Assembly: GCA_031367345.1 (NCBI GenBank)
Contig: JANLPR010000108.1
Coordinates: 1 to 64,000 of the forward strand
Length of the DNA stretch: 64,000 nucleotides
Source of the DNA: JADKIH01 sp031367345
GTDB lineage: Bacteria; Bacteroidota; Bacteroidia; AKYH767-A; 2013-40CM-41-45
Reading direction: 5' to 3'
Shown here: positions 7,300 through 16,669 of the stretch, one piece after another
Numbering within the stretch: the first letter of the stretch is position 1
How the letters are laid out: every line of letters begins with the position of its first letter
The notes under the pieces: model-generated
Database searches by the model: none
The model's input: the letters and a program-made list of their open reading frames with translations, nothing else
What the model was told of the DNA's origin: nothing
Translations under genes and position numbers: made by a program

Positions 7300-10200
7300 T
7301 TATTTTTTCACAAACCAGGCCTTGGTTGAGGAATCTTGATTTGTTACAAGCAAATAATAAACGCCATCCGGAATTTCTTTCATTTCGAGAGAAGAATTGG
7401 TAAGTCCTGCTTTTAATTGTAGGTGGTCTTCGTAAATTACTCTTCCAGTAATATCGATTACTTTGAGATTGATATCTCCTCCGGTAGTTTCTAATAGATA
7501 GTTCAATTTTTCTTGAACAGGATTCGGATAAATAGAAAGCCCAAAAACTTTTTCGTTGATCTTTACCGCAACAGGTTCTGAATATGAAAATCGTCCATCG
7601 TAATCGGTTTGTTTTAATCGATAGTAGATAATTCCATTTCCCGGATTTTTATCTAGAAAAGAATACCGATTTTCAATGGTAGAGTTCCCGGCACCAATAA
7701 CAATACCGACCGATTTAAATTGGTTTGCATCGTAACTTCTTTCAACGGTGAAATAATTATTATTTGTTTCTGATGCTGTAGTCCAAAAAGTTAGTACGCC
7801 TTCTGATTTTGCTTTAGCATCAAAACTCAATAGCTCAATTGGTAATGGCGAATTAGATTGTGCAGTTGCAAAATCTGCATCGAAGCCAATCATGCCTGTG
7901 CGTTGAGTACCTGTAACTGTATTTGTCATTACACAGCTACCATCAAGGACCCAAGGGCCAGAAGTAACCGGAATCCTTTTCATTACTGTCCAACCTCCGG
8001 GAGAAGCGACGTTCGTATAATTGGTATTATATAATGTCATGTCATAAGTTCCGGTCGAGTTATTCGATAATGAGTTGAATGTCCAAAATCCATTGTTCAA
8101 TGCAGGATTTAATGAATAGTTTGCAAACGTGCATTCGCTACTAACCGGACCACTAGGAACAACACCCCACGAAGTAAAGAATGCAAGCAATTCGGGAATT
8201 TGAGTAGGGGCAGTAAAATCAACTGACGCACGTTGATAAGCTTTGGCTGCATTACCAACGGGAAAGTCATAAACCCCTAAAGCGTTCGCATTTAAAATAC
8301 GACGCAAATTTCCTTCTACATAACTGGTCGTGTTGCCGGGTGTTACTGCAGCATTCGCAGGATTTAAAACATATACTTGTTTTGCATTGGTAATTATTTT
8401 TCCTTTTGTAAGTGTTAGAACTCCTCCAACTCTCAAGTCATTGAACACACCAACTCCTAAGTTCAAAGCGTTATTTGTACTTTGAATCATGTCGATATCA
8501 AAAAACGTTACATAGTCTGTTCCAAGATTAGTGTATGTTTGATTTACATTTCCGTAAAAAGAGTATTTACCTGCAAGCATCGGCGATAAATGATTAGTAG
8601 GGCCATCTTGTATGAAAAAGTTTTTTCCGATTTGGATGTTTTTATTATTGGGATCAAAAAAGCCAACTTTCAAAGAATCATTTTCTTTTATATCAATATC
8701 GTTATTGATCAATAGTGTTCCCGAAATTTTTTGCATTGTAAAATTTGCAAAAGCATTGATACCTGTTAGTGAGCCGGTAACTTGTTGTAGTGCGCTTCCC
8801 ACAAATTTTACGGTAGATCCGGGCAATGTGATTAACCGACCATTGTTTGTAAAGTTGCCACAAACAGAAAGAGTCACATTGGAATTGATCGTTAGAGTAG
8901 ATCCGGCATTGATGGTAATATTTTTTACGGTTTGATTAAATGCGACTACGGGTTGGTTAATAGAAGCATTCGTAACTATTGCGTCAACTGAGCAATCTGG
9001 AATTGCACAAGAACCCCAATTAGATGAAACGCCCCAGCTGCTGTTGGTCCCGCCGCTCCATGAAAGAGGCGAAACAGGAACGGCGTAGTTTATTGGATCA
9101 GGAGCTCCGGTAAAATTCATTGTAAAGCCGGATGTGCTATTTGTATAATTTGAAACGAACAGCAAATACACTTGTCCAACTGTAACAGTTATTGCAGGTT
9201 CATAAGAAGTGTTATAACCGGGATATGCACCTGGAGAATTTCCTGTGCCGCTTACTCCTGTAACACCAAGTGCGCTGTAGTTGCAACGTACAGGTGCATT
9301 GGAACCTAACTGTGAGCATTGAATTCCACTCATACCAATTTCCCAAATAGCGAAGTCGTAATCGGTACTCACAGTACTGGGTGCTCCTAACCAATCATTG
9401 GGTATAATATCAAATTCTAGATTTCCATTGGTACCAATTGGAATAATATACCAAGACCCTGACCGTTCTCCGGAAAGAAGACAATTTAAACTACTTCCAA
9501 AATCGCATGCATTACCGAAAGCTGTGAATCCGGGATTTGCAACACTAATCGAATTGGAACAAACAGGTAATGGCTGTGTACAGTCTTGACCATAAACAGG
9601 AGGCAAACCAATTGCTCCATCAACTGCCATTATTCCAAATGTTCCGGTTCGGTCATTGGCGCCATCTACTCTTATATAATATGTTTGTCCAGGGGTCAAG
9701 CCGCTCACAGTTATTTGTGAGTTGTAAATGGTATTTACTCCACAAACAATATTGTCATTACATGACGAGCTATTAGGTGCAGCTTGAACTAATGCATTAC
9801 ATGCACCGGAGTACAATGCTATCTGTGTATTAGAAAGAGTTCCTAAAAATGTTTTGATGATCAAACTAGTTCCTGTTGGAACTACGGTGTACCAAACAGT
9901 ATTAAGTGCGCCTGTTGTCCAACACGACGGAGCGCCGGGTTCTAATGCGCTACCTGTACAGCTGTTGTCTCCATTTATATTTGTGTTCAAAGGAAGACTT
10001 ATTGCATTACATGGAAGATCATTGGTAATTGATCCCGCAACGGATGTAATATTTAGTGAATACGTAAGAACTGTTGGAGGTGCCCAACTGTCAACAATAA
10101 TATAGTATGTCCCGGCATTAGGTAATGAAAAATTTCCGGTAACATTTCCACCACCAACGAAGCCCAAGCAATTTGCTCCTGCAGATCCCGGACAATTTTC

Positions 10201-11766
10201 ATAAACTTGAAATCCTGCTTGCGACGACGAAGTATTAGATAAAGTTACAGAAATACATTGGCCGGATGGTACAGTTAAAGCATAAACCATGTCTTCGCCA
10301 CTTTCGTATAGGGAAGCACATGACCCTGAAGTAGAGTTATTGTAGTCGTCGCCTTTACAAAGTGTAGATTGATTGTTAACCGTGAATGGAAGTGTAACAG
10401 GAACAGCATTAGCGCATGTTGATCCGGGAGGTGATGCTACAGAAGGTGCGGAGATAGAAATTGCATAACTGCTAATTGATGACGTTGAATTTCTGTCTAC
10501 TACTAAATAGTAAGTATTTCCGGCTAAAACATTGACACATAAAAATTGATTTCCGGAAGTACTTTGCGAATTAGCTACGCATGATCCGCCTTGCCCGATA
10601 AACGGACAACCATTATAAAGCATAATACCAACATTCGAACTACCACTTGTAAGTGTGATAGAAATATTTCCTGTGATAGAAGGAGTAAAAATAAAAACCT
10701 CATCAGGTCCTTGATAATAATTGGAGTTGCCACAGATTACAGAATTAGAAGCAGTGATTTCATTTCCTGCGCCGGTTGTTGTTCTTCCCGCAGAGTTATA
10801 AGGTAAACTACTTACGTTTACTACACCCCCGCCCAATGATCCTGGACAAGAAGGAAGTACCGGTGTAGTTACACAAATACTAAATCCAACAGTTGAAGGT
10901 ACGCCGGAAGCATAATCATATACTCGAATGTAATACGTGTTTCCTCCAATGAGATTTCCGTAAGTAAGTGTTTCAGTTCCTCCAGAATTTGTTAAATCAG
11001 CACAAGCAATGCTTGTTAGTGATCCACAAGTACCGGATAATAATTCAACGACTGCATTGTAAGAAGTAGATCCGGCAACAGTAATGGTATGAGAAATTTG
11101 AGATGCGGTAAACGAATACCAAACATCATCGTTGGCTGTTCCTGAACATCCTGTACTTGGCGAAGAAGCAGTAGCCCCAAATGAAGTTCCGCATGTTGGT
11201 ACACAAGCGCCACCGGGTGCAGAAGGTGTAAGAGAGATCGCTGTATTGCAATTGTCATTCGTTGCAGGTGAGTTTACTATTATTGTACCATCAGTTGAGT
11301 TATTTGTGCTTCCGGAATTATAACGAATAATTCGAATGTAATAAGTTGTTCCCGGTGTACTAGCAAAGGTCAAACTCTCATTTGCACCATTACCACCGGC
11401 ATTTGCACACCCTAACTCAACCATGAATCCGCATGTTCCACTGTAAACGGCTAAGGCAATATTTTTACTGTTAGAGGAAACTGTGCCAAAAATATTTGTT
11501 GTCGCACTTGTTGCGGTGAATTTATACCAACCGTCACGCTTGTTGTTCACTGAGCTTACGCAAGCAGTATTATTCGATACGTTTGCAGTATTGTCAACGG
11601 TATAACTGGAAGCTAAACTATAAGTGGTTGCTCCATTACATGGATTGACTTGCAAAGCAGGTACAGATCCGGTTGGGCATAAATTATCCGATTGGCCAAA
11701 GCTCGAATTGTTAGAGACTAAAGTCAAAAGAATAATAAAATAGAGTTTCGTAAAAGATGGTTTCAT
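7300..11766 (-). CDS. Large secreted T9SS protein with repeated PPC-like beta-domains
   Basis: 1488 residues. Signal peptide (about 1-24, SSFG|QSDN), then at least five Cys-containing beta-sandwich repeats of about 110-140 residues resembling pre-peptidase C-terminal (PPC) domains. Each has a DGWYKFTA or DVWYSFTA strand, an ALYSGTC turn and a closing GxTYYIRV strand. Around residues 930-1290 there is a different region with G8/parallel-beta-like sequence (VKNITINAGSTLTINSNV). A PIELLSFDAK stretch at about 1307 leads to the type A sorting domain (about 1408-1488, SIYPNPVQ to AWFVKK). Likely a surface adhesin. It is preceded 25 bp upstream by a small secreted protein in the same orientation. 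Confidence 0.82.
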   Translation of the reverse strand: MKPSFTKLYFIILLTLVSNNSSFGQSDNLCPTGSVPALQVNPCNGATTYSLASSYTVDNTANVSNNTACVSSVNNKRDGWYKFTATSATTNIFGTVSSNSKNIALAVYSGTCGFMVELGCANAGGNGANESLTFASTPGTTYYIRIIRYNSGSTNNSTDGTIIVNSPATNDNCNTAISLTPSAPGGACVPTCGTSFGATASSPSTGCSGTANDDVWYSFTASQISHTITVAGSTSYNAVVELLSGTCGSLTSIACADLTNSGGTETLTYGNLIGGNTYYIRVYDYASGVPSTVGFSICVTTPVLPSCPGSLGGGVVNVSSLPYNSAGRTTTGAGNEITASNSVICGNSNYYQGPDEVFIFTPSITGNISITLTSGSSNVGIMLYNGCPFIGQGGSCVANSQSTSGNQFLCVNVLAGNTYYLVVDRNSTSSISSYAISISAPSVASPPGSTCANAVPVTLPFTVNNQSTLCKGDDYNNSTSGSCASLYESGEDMVYALTVPSGQCISVTLSNTSSSQAGFQVYENCPGSAGANCLGFVGGGNVTGNFSLPNAGTYYIIVDSWAPPTVLTYSLNITSVAGSITNDLPCNAISLPLNTNINGDNSCTGSALEPGAPSCWTTGALNTVWYTVVPTGTSLIIKTFLGTLSNTQIALYSGACNALVQAAPNSSSCNDNIVCGVNTIYNSQITVSGLTPGQTYYIRVDGANDRTGTFGIMAVDGAIGLPPVYGQDCTQPLPVCSNSISVANPGFTAFGNACDFGSSLNCLLSGERSGSWYIIPIGTNGNLEFDIIPNDWLGAPSTVSTDYDFAIWEIGMSGIQCSQLGSNAPVRCNYSALGVTGVSGTGNSPGAYPGYNTSYEPAITVTVGQVYLLFVSNYTNSTSGFTMNFTGAPDPINYAVPVSPLSWSGGTNSSWGVSSNWGSCAIPDCSVDAIVTNASINQPVVAFNQTVKNITINAGSTLTINSNVTLSVCGNFTNNGRLITLPGSTVKFVGSALQQVTGSLTGINAFANFTMQKISGTLLINNDIDIKENDSLKVGFFDPNNKNIQIGKNFFIQDGPTNHLSPMLAGKYSFYGNVNQTYTNLGTDYVTFFDIDMIQSTNNALNLGVGVFNDLRVGGVLTLTKGKIITNAKQVYVLNPANAAVTPGNTTSYVEGNLRRILNANALGVYDFPVGNAAKAYQRASVDFTAPTQIPELLAFFTSWGVVPSGPVSSECTFANYSLNPALNNGFWTFNSLSNNSTGTYDMTLYNTNYTNVASPGGWTVMKRIPVTSGPWVLDGSCVMTNTVTGTQRTGMIGFDADFATAQSNSPLPIELLSFDAKAKSEGVLTFWTTASETNNNYFTVERSYDANQFKSVGIVIGAGNSTIENRYSFLDKNPGNGIIYYRLKQTDYDGRFSYSEPVAVKINEKVFGLSIYPNPVQEKLNYLLETTGGDINLKVIDITGRVIYEDHLQLKAGLTNSSLEMKEIPDGVYYLLVTNQDSSTKAWFVKK

Positions 11767-11791
11767 CTGAAAATGTTTGGTGGTTATAAAA

Positions 11792-12145
11792 TTATCTGAT
11801 TGTAGTTACTGCATAAGTTGATCTTATTTTGTTTATATCTGAATGATACATTAATTCAACCGAAGAGTTTATTTCTAACGATCTCATTGTTTGAAGAATT
11901 ATTTCCTCGTTTACTAATTTAGGGTCATATGAAATGATCATCACTTTTAATTCGTAACAGCTTTGTATTCCAATGATGCCGGCAGAAGATTTTAATCCTC
12001 TGTCAATGATTGAAGCATTCTTTTCTGACAGATATGGTAATGAAACAAGCATTTCCTTTTTATCAGCTGCTAGTGCTGATTGAAGAGGAGGAGTTGCAAA
12101 AGAGATAACTGCAAACAAAATAAAAATCGAAATAATATACTTCAT
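11792..12145 (-). CDS. Secreted HMA-like small protein lacking the metal-binding CxxC
   Basis: 117 residues with a signal peptide (about 1-27, ending SALA). The mature part follows the strand-helix layout of heavy-metal-associated (HMA) ferredoxin-like domains: MLVSLPYL strand, helix SEKNASIIDRGL, GIIGIQSC, ELKVMIISYDPKLVNEEIILQTM, then a last strand SSVELMYH. The loop where HMA domains carry GMxCxxC reads PYLSEKN, so metal ligands are missing. It sits 25 bp upstream of the 1488-residue adhesin gene on the same strand and is probably cotranscribed. The fold call is by pattern only. Confidence 0.6.
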   Translation of the reverse strand: MKYIISIFILFAVISFATPPLQSALAADKKEMLVSLPYLSEKNASIIDRGLKSSAGIIGIQSCYELKVMIISYDPKLVNEEIILQTMRSLEINSSVELMYHSDINKIRSTYAVTTIR

Positions 12146-12414
12146 GACCGAATATTTTTAAATTTATATAACGAAAAAAATAAAAACAAGATCACTAAAA
12201 CAATCTCAAAACATTACAGTTTAAGAGACTTCAAGTGAAAAGGCCTCTACTCAAATTTAACTTCGATTTGCCATATTTAAAACTCGTTTTTAAAATATTT
12301 GATTAAAAGCTATCTCATTTATGGGAAAGACGCCTTTTGCTTGGTAAAAAAATCGTTGAATCTTACATTATTATTCTGGTTGAATTTCTTTCTATTAATA
12401 AAGAATTCAATTTG

Positions 12415-13677
12415 TCAGAATGGTTTTCGGATAAAAGTAGGGTGGTCTGCAGAAATAAAGGTTTCTAAAAAAGCAAAAAGTAGGATTATATAAGAGCCGA
12501 ATAAATAAATGGGGACGGGAGCAAGATACAAATTGAATGAAAGTGATGCCGCCATGATCATTAAAATATAGTTATATTTTTTTCTTAATAAGAGTAGTGT
12601 GAAAAAAAGAAATCCAAGTATTGCTGAGATATAAGTGAGTATAGTCGAAAAAGTAAAATAGCCGAAAGCGAACGATTCGAAAAAGTTGTAAGTAGCATTT
12701 CGAAGCAGTATCAACGGATGTCTTCTTCCGAAATCGATGAACTTGGCCATTCCCCATTTCGATTCTCCCATAATTACTTCTTTATCGTACATTGATGGTG
12801 AACTCAAGTAATTAATTTGTTTGCCAGTATCATGAGCATAGTTTTCAAATGAAATGTTGTCAGAAAAACCTTGAACAGGAGAATTAGGATAAGCACCCAT
12901 TGAACTATACATTACATGTCCGGGGTGTTTTGATAAGTAAGAAGGATTTAAAAGGTAAATGACGCAGAACATTAATGCAAGTGCAAGAATTCGTTTGTAG
13001 ATGTTAATGGTGTAGAATGAAAAGAGTAACGTGAATGAGCTCAATAGAATGGTAGAAGCTCGAACATGAAATATTAATGCAAATAAAATCGCTGACAACA
13101 ATAAAGTTGAAGTGTGATGAAGTTTTTTATTTAGCAAAATAATAATTAAGATGAAAGATGGAATCACTTGCCAGAAATAGTAAAATGGAAAAAGTGCTAG
13201 ATAGATAATGAATGGATTTGCTAGATAACTAAAAAAGAAAATGACTTTTTTAGTTCGGCCATTTAGCATTTGAAAAATGAAAAATGAAAAAAGAAGATGA
13301 ACGAATAATTGCAACAACTTTAAACTTCCTATTCCACCCAAAAATGGAAATAGTAACTGTGAAAAAGCAATAAGATATACCAGTCCGGGCTGATTGATTT
13401 CGTACGTGCGAGAATTGGATTTGACGGATGAAAATTTATAATGATCGAGAGCGTAAATTCGTTCTGTTCGATTTTTAATTGAAGTTATTTTTTTTACTGA
13501 ATCAACTTCATTTAAATTAAATTGCCATTTATTGTCAGCTTTTATTAATGCCGCACCGGAGAAATATGGAGTAGAAATTTCGGCTGTCATTATTTTTCCT
13601 CGATCTGTAAAATGAGCGACGATGAAAACAGAAACGAGAGAAATTACAAAAGCAACAATTGATTGCCGGCCTGTCAT
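12415..13677 (-). CDS. Polytopic membrane protein, GT-C glycosyltransferase-like
   Basis: 420 residues with about ten hydrophobic segments: one near the N-terminus (about 8-22), an extracytoplasmic loop of about 70 residues rich in charged residues (about 25-95), then clustered helices from about 96 to 230, a second soluble loop (about 245-320) and C-terminal helices. This layout resembles GT-C membrane glycosyltransferases (PMT/ArnT-like) and mannosyltransferase-like proteins. The expected acidic motif in the first loop is not clear-cut, so the enzymatic call is tentative. It stands alone between the HMA-like gene and the SpoIIE gene. Confidence 0.5.
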   Translation of the reverse strand: MTGRQSIVAFVISLVSVFIVAHFTDRGKIMTAEISTPYFSGAALIKADNKWQFNLNEVDSVKKITSIKNRTERIYALDHYKFSSVKSNSRTYEINQPGLVYLIAFSQLLFPFLGGIGSLKLLQLFVHLLFSFFIFQMLNGRTKKVIFFFSYLANPFIIYLALFPFYYFWQVIPSFILIIILLNKKLHHTSTLLLSAILFALIFHVRASTILLSSFTLLFSFYTINIYKRILALALMFCVIYLLNPSYLSKHPGHVMYSSMGAYPNSPVQGFSDNISFENYAHDTGKQINYLSSPSMYDKEVIMGESKWGMAKFIDFGRRHPLILLRNATYNFFESFAFGYFTFSTILTYISAILGFLFFTLLLLRKKYNYILMIMAASLSFNLYLAPVPIYLFGSYIILLFAFLETFISADHPTFIRKPF

Positions 13678-13770
13678 ACTTAAAGTATTTTTACTTGATG
13701 AATTAAGAAAGAGTAGTGTAGTGAACGCTAGTACTTCTTGTCAGATCCCGAAGTAAGTCGATGTTTGACT

Positions 13771-15954
13771 CTACAAACGGATTCCTGCAACTAATATATC
13801 GTCGATTTGAGGAAATGTGCCCATCCATTCATTCATATACTTCGTTAAAAACAGTTCTTGTTCGTTCATTGAAAGATGTTGGTTTTCGATCAATAAACTT
13901 TTGAATTGTTTACTCATTATCTTTTTGCCTTCAAGTCCACCAAATTGATCAGCATAACCATCGGTAAATAAATAAATAGTGTCTCCTTTGTTTAGTTGTA
14001 ATGAATGTTCGTTGAAAAGAGTTGTCGAGGTATTCTGCGATCCTCCAATAGCTGCTTTTGTTGGTTTAATAACTACCAGCTCATGATTCACAAATGCCCA
14101 TAATGGTCTATTAGCTCCTGCAAAAATAATTGAATAGTTATTTAAATCTATAGCGCAAATGGCAATGTCCATTCCATCATTTACATTGCTTTCGCTTTGA
14201 TTCAACGCTTCAAAAATACCATGGCTTAGCTCTTGTAAAATTTTACCCGGTTCTAAAATACCATTTTCATTGATGAGCTGATTTAACAATGAGGTTCCTA
14301 TCATACTCATAAAAGCTCCTGTAACTCCATGACCAGTACAATCAGCAATAGCAATAATAATCTTCTCTTTGTTCTTTGAGAAAAAGTAAAAGTCGCCGCT
14401 TACGATATCTTTCGGTTTGTAGATAATGAAAAAATCTTTTAACGATTGTCTGATATGGTTTAAATCCGGCAATATGGCTTCCTGAATTCTGCGAGCATAA
14501 TTTAAATTATCGTTCAAGTCACGATTTTTATTTTCAATTTCCGTTTTTTGTATCATTACCTCATTGGTACGAATTGATACCATTTGCTCCAAATTTTCAT
14601 TCTGTTGTTCTAGAATTTTTTTTCGTTCGACTTCTTGTTCAATGGTTTTGTGAAAAAGAGATTTTATTTCTTTCAATTGTTCTTGAAGCTTCTTGTTCAT
14701 TCTTGCAAAGTCGCGTGCTAAATAAAATGTCATGGAAATGTTTACTGAGAGGAGAAAAGAGAATCCAACAAATTCACCGGTGTGATCAGAGATAAACAAA
14801 CTTGCTTTTTGAAGCCCACCTTTAGAAAGCATTGATGAAGCGAATGAAAAAAAGAGCGCCCCTAATATGGGCAATAATAATCCGAATAAAAATATTTTTG
14901 CGCCATCTTTCTTTTCTTTTAATGCTTTATAGAGCACTCGGATAATTTCGACAATGATTGTTGCAGTAATTAAAAATTGAAGAAACCCGCCTAATCCTTT
15001 TTGATCGATAGCGAAATAGCAAAAAAGTGATATTGCTATAAACCCTGAGAGTATCCAAAAGAACCGTAAAAGTTTTTTATAGAAAATCTCATAGAGTACT
15101 CCTAATAAAAATAGTGGCACAAAAAATAATGAAACAAGTTCAATTCGTAAAATTTTAGTAGCTAATTTTAAATCAGCACCATTCATAATTGTATATACTC
15201 CAAAAAATAGTACAAAAAGGAAAAGCGTAAATAGGCTATAATACAAGTTTGCTCTATTCTTCACGTAATAAAGAAAAAGTATAAAATGAAAAATGCCCAA
15301 TACAAGAAAGATGGTGGAAAATATTAGGATTATTGAATTTATTTTGAAATTGGAAACCTCTTCTAATGCAGTTTCTGTTCGTTCAATATTTACGCTAAAG
15401 GGTTGCTTTTCGATTTCGGAATTGTAATTGATAAATAAACTCCTCTGATCGTCGGATGTGGCTGTACGAATAGCAATTACATGTTCGTTGGTATCGTTAG
15501 CGTTAAATGGAATATGATAAGGGCGAATCGAGAATCCTGACCTGTAGTTTGCGATTTTATCACTTACAGTTCCCATTGTTAGACTCTTTTTACCATCAAT
15601 AAAAAACTCCATAGCACCGTAACACTGAACCTCGAATGTTAAAGGATCGTTTATTAATGTGGAATCGATTTTGAAATGGCCACGAAACCAAACAACTCCT
15701 TTGTGGGAAGAGTAGAGCGTATCGTTTAATGTACTGTCAGCTATTACTAATCTCCACTTCGAATCATCAAAAACTGTTTTGGAATATTCGAGATTATCTC
15801 CTAAATCATAGGAGAATATTGAGTCGATATTCTCCGATTTTTTGAAGTTCGTTATGGTGAAAACGTCAGATTTTGTATCAACAGCAAATAGTTTATCGCT
15901 ATTTGCAAAAAATAAAAAGGTAATGTAAATAAAAAAATACAGTTTATTATTCAT
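13771..15954 (-). CDS. 7TM-DISM sensor with SpoIIE-type PP2C phosphatase
   Basis: 727 residues. Signal peptide (about 1-24); extracytoplasmic beta-domain (about 40-190, WRLVIADSTL, KGVVWFRGHFKI, GAMEFFIDGKK) of the 7TMR-DISM extracellular type; seven transmembrane helices (about 200-415); coiled coil (about 418-495, LKEIKSLFHKTIEQEVERKK); PP2C/SpoIIE domain (about 510-727). Metal-binding acidic motifs are intact: SGDFYFF, IADCTGHGV and FTDGYADQFGG. It should sense a periplasmic ligand and dephosphorylate a Ser/Thr-phosphorylated partner, such as a STAS or anti-sigma component, but no such partner is nearby. Its start overlaps the preceding secreted gene by 8 bp, placing it last in the xseAB operon. 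Confidence 0.88.
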   Translation of the reverse strand: MNNKLYFFIYITFLFFANSDKLFAVDTKSDVFTITNFKKSENIDSIFSYDLGDNLEYSKTVFDDSKWRLVIADSTLNDTLYSSHKGVVWFRGHFKIDSTLINDPLTFEVQCYGAMEFFIDGKKSLTMGTVSDKIANYRSGFSIRPYHIPFNANDTNEHVIAIRTATSDDQRSLFINYNSEIEKQPFSVNIERTETALEEVSNFKINSIILIFSTIFLVLGIFHFILFLYYVKNRANLYYSLFTLFLFVLFFGVYTIMNGADLKLATKILRIELVSLFFVPLFLLGVLYEIFYKKLLRFFWILSGFIAISLFCYFAIDQKGLGGFLQFLITATIIVEIIRVLYKALKEKKDGAKIFLFGLLLPILGALFFSFASSMLSKGGLQKASLFISDHTGEFVGFSFLLSVNISMTFYLARDFARMNKKLQEQLKEIKSLFHKTIEQEVERKKILEQQNENLEQMVSIRTNEVMIQKTEIENKNRDLNDNLNYARRIQEAILPDLNHIRQSLKDFFIIYKPKDIVSGDFYFFSKNKEKIIIAIADCTGHGVTGAFMSMIGTSLLNQLINENGILEPGKILQELSHGIFEALNQSESNVNDGMDIAICAIDLNNYSIIFAGANRPLWAFVNHELVVIKPTKAAIGGSQNTSTTLFNEHSLQLNKGDTIYLFTDGYADQFGGLEGKKIMSKQFKSLLIENQHLSMNEQELFLTKYMNEWMGTFPQIDDILVAGIRL

Positions 15955-16474
15955 GAGTACCCAGTGTAGTGGCCGAAATTATTATAAAGCTTTTGTCGTC
16001 AGCATAAGTAACGCTCAGCCGCTGATTTTTTTTAGTAAATAGAGTAATTGTTGCTTTCTCTACTCTGTTTTTTGTTTCGCTTAGTAATTTGTATTTAGAT
16101 TTTAAAATTACCAATTGAAGGTTTTCATATTCACCTTGTTGTGGGCGAACTAAAAATATATCGATTGCTTTTAAAATATTTTTCTCATTGGTAAAAGCTC
16201 TTATATTGATTGGTTGGCGTTGAGCTTGAAAAGAATATGCTTTCAGCTGCAAATTATAAATTGCACTTAGTGATTGCGCTTTTATAAGAGCAGCTTGGTC
16301 TTGCGAACGAGTTATTTCAAATCCATTATGCGACAACCATGTTTCGTATTTAGAAATATTTTTTGTTAGCGAACTGTCGATAGCTTGAATATACGACCAT
16401 TGAGCTGAACTGTTTTTGACAGACGCTAAGAAAAAAATAAAAAATAAAAATTTTATGGTTTTATTTAATTTCAT
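15947..16474 (-). CDS. Secreted protein of unknown function
   Basis: 175 residues with a signal peptide (about 1-25, NSSA|QWSY). The mature part is one alpha/beta domain (helical about 30-75, strands QPINIRAF, NLQLVILKSKYKLL, KATITLFTK, RLSVTYADDKSFIIIS). I do not recognise a family. It overlaps xseB by 4 bp (ATGA) upstream and the SpoIIE gene by 8 bp downstream, so it is translationally coupled to both. The coupling with a periplasm-sensing phosphatase suggests it could be a periplasmic partner of that sensor, which is inference only. Confidence 0.65.
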   Translation of the reverse strand: MKLNKTIKFLFFIFFLASVKNSSAQWSYIQAIDSSLTKNISKYETWLSHNGFEITRSQDQAALIKAQSLSAIYNLQLKAYSFQAQRQPINIRAFTNEKNILKAIDIFLVRPQQGEYENLQLVILKSKYKLLSETKNRVEKATITLFTKKNQRLSVTYADDKSFIIISATTLGTHE

Positions 16475-16659
16475 TGCTTTTCAATTCCTTTAAGTAATTC
16501 CCCTACTTCTTTTTCGGTGTTTTCCAATTTCTGACGGCAGATTTGTATTAACTCTGCCGCACGTTTCACTCGCTTACTTAGTTCGTCGACACTGATGGTT
16601 CCGTTTTCAATTTCTTTTACGATCAATTGAAGTTCGCTAAAGGCTGCTTCGTAATTCAT
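16471..16659 (-). CDS. xseB: Exodeoxyribonuclease VII small subunit
   Basis: 62 residues, the usual size for XseB. The two-helix hairpin is clear: YEAAFSELQLIVKEIENG, then the family signature SVDELSKRVKRAAELIQICRQKL, then an acidic C-terminus. Several copies coat the C-terminal helices of XseA to form exonuclease VII, which degrades single-stranded DNA from both ends into oligonucleotides. It follows xseA by 10 bp and overlaps the next gene by 4 bp. Confidence 0.95.
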   Translation of the reverse strand: MNYEAAFSELQLIVKEIENGTISVDELSKRVKRAAELIQICRQKLENTEKEVGELLKGIEKQ

Positions 16660-16669
16660 AGTTCTTTCT

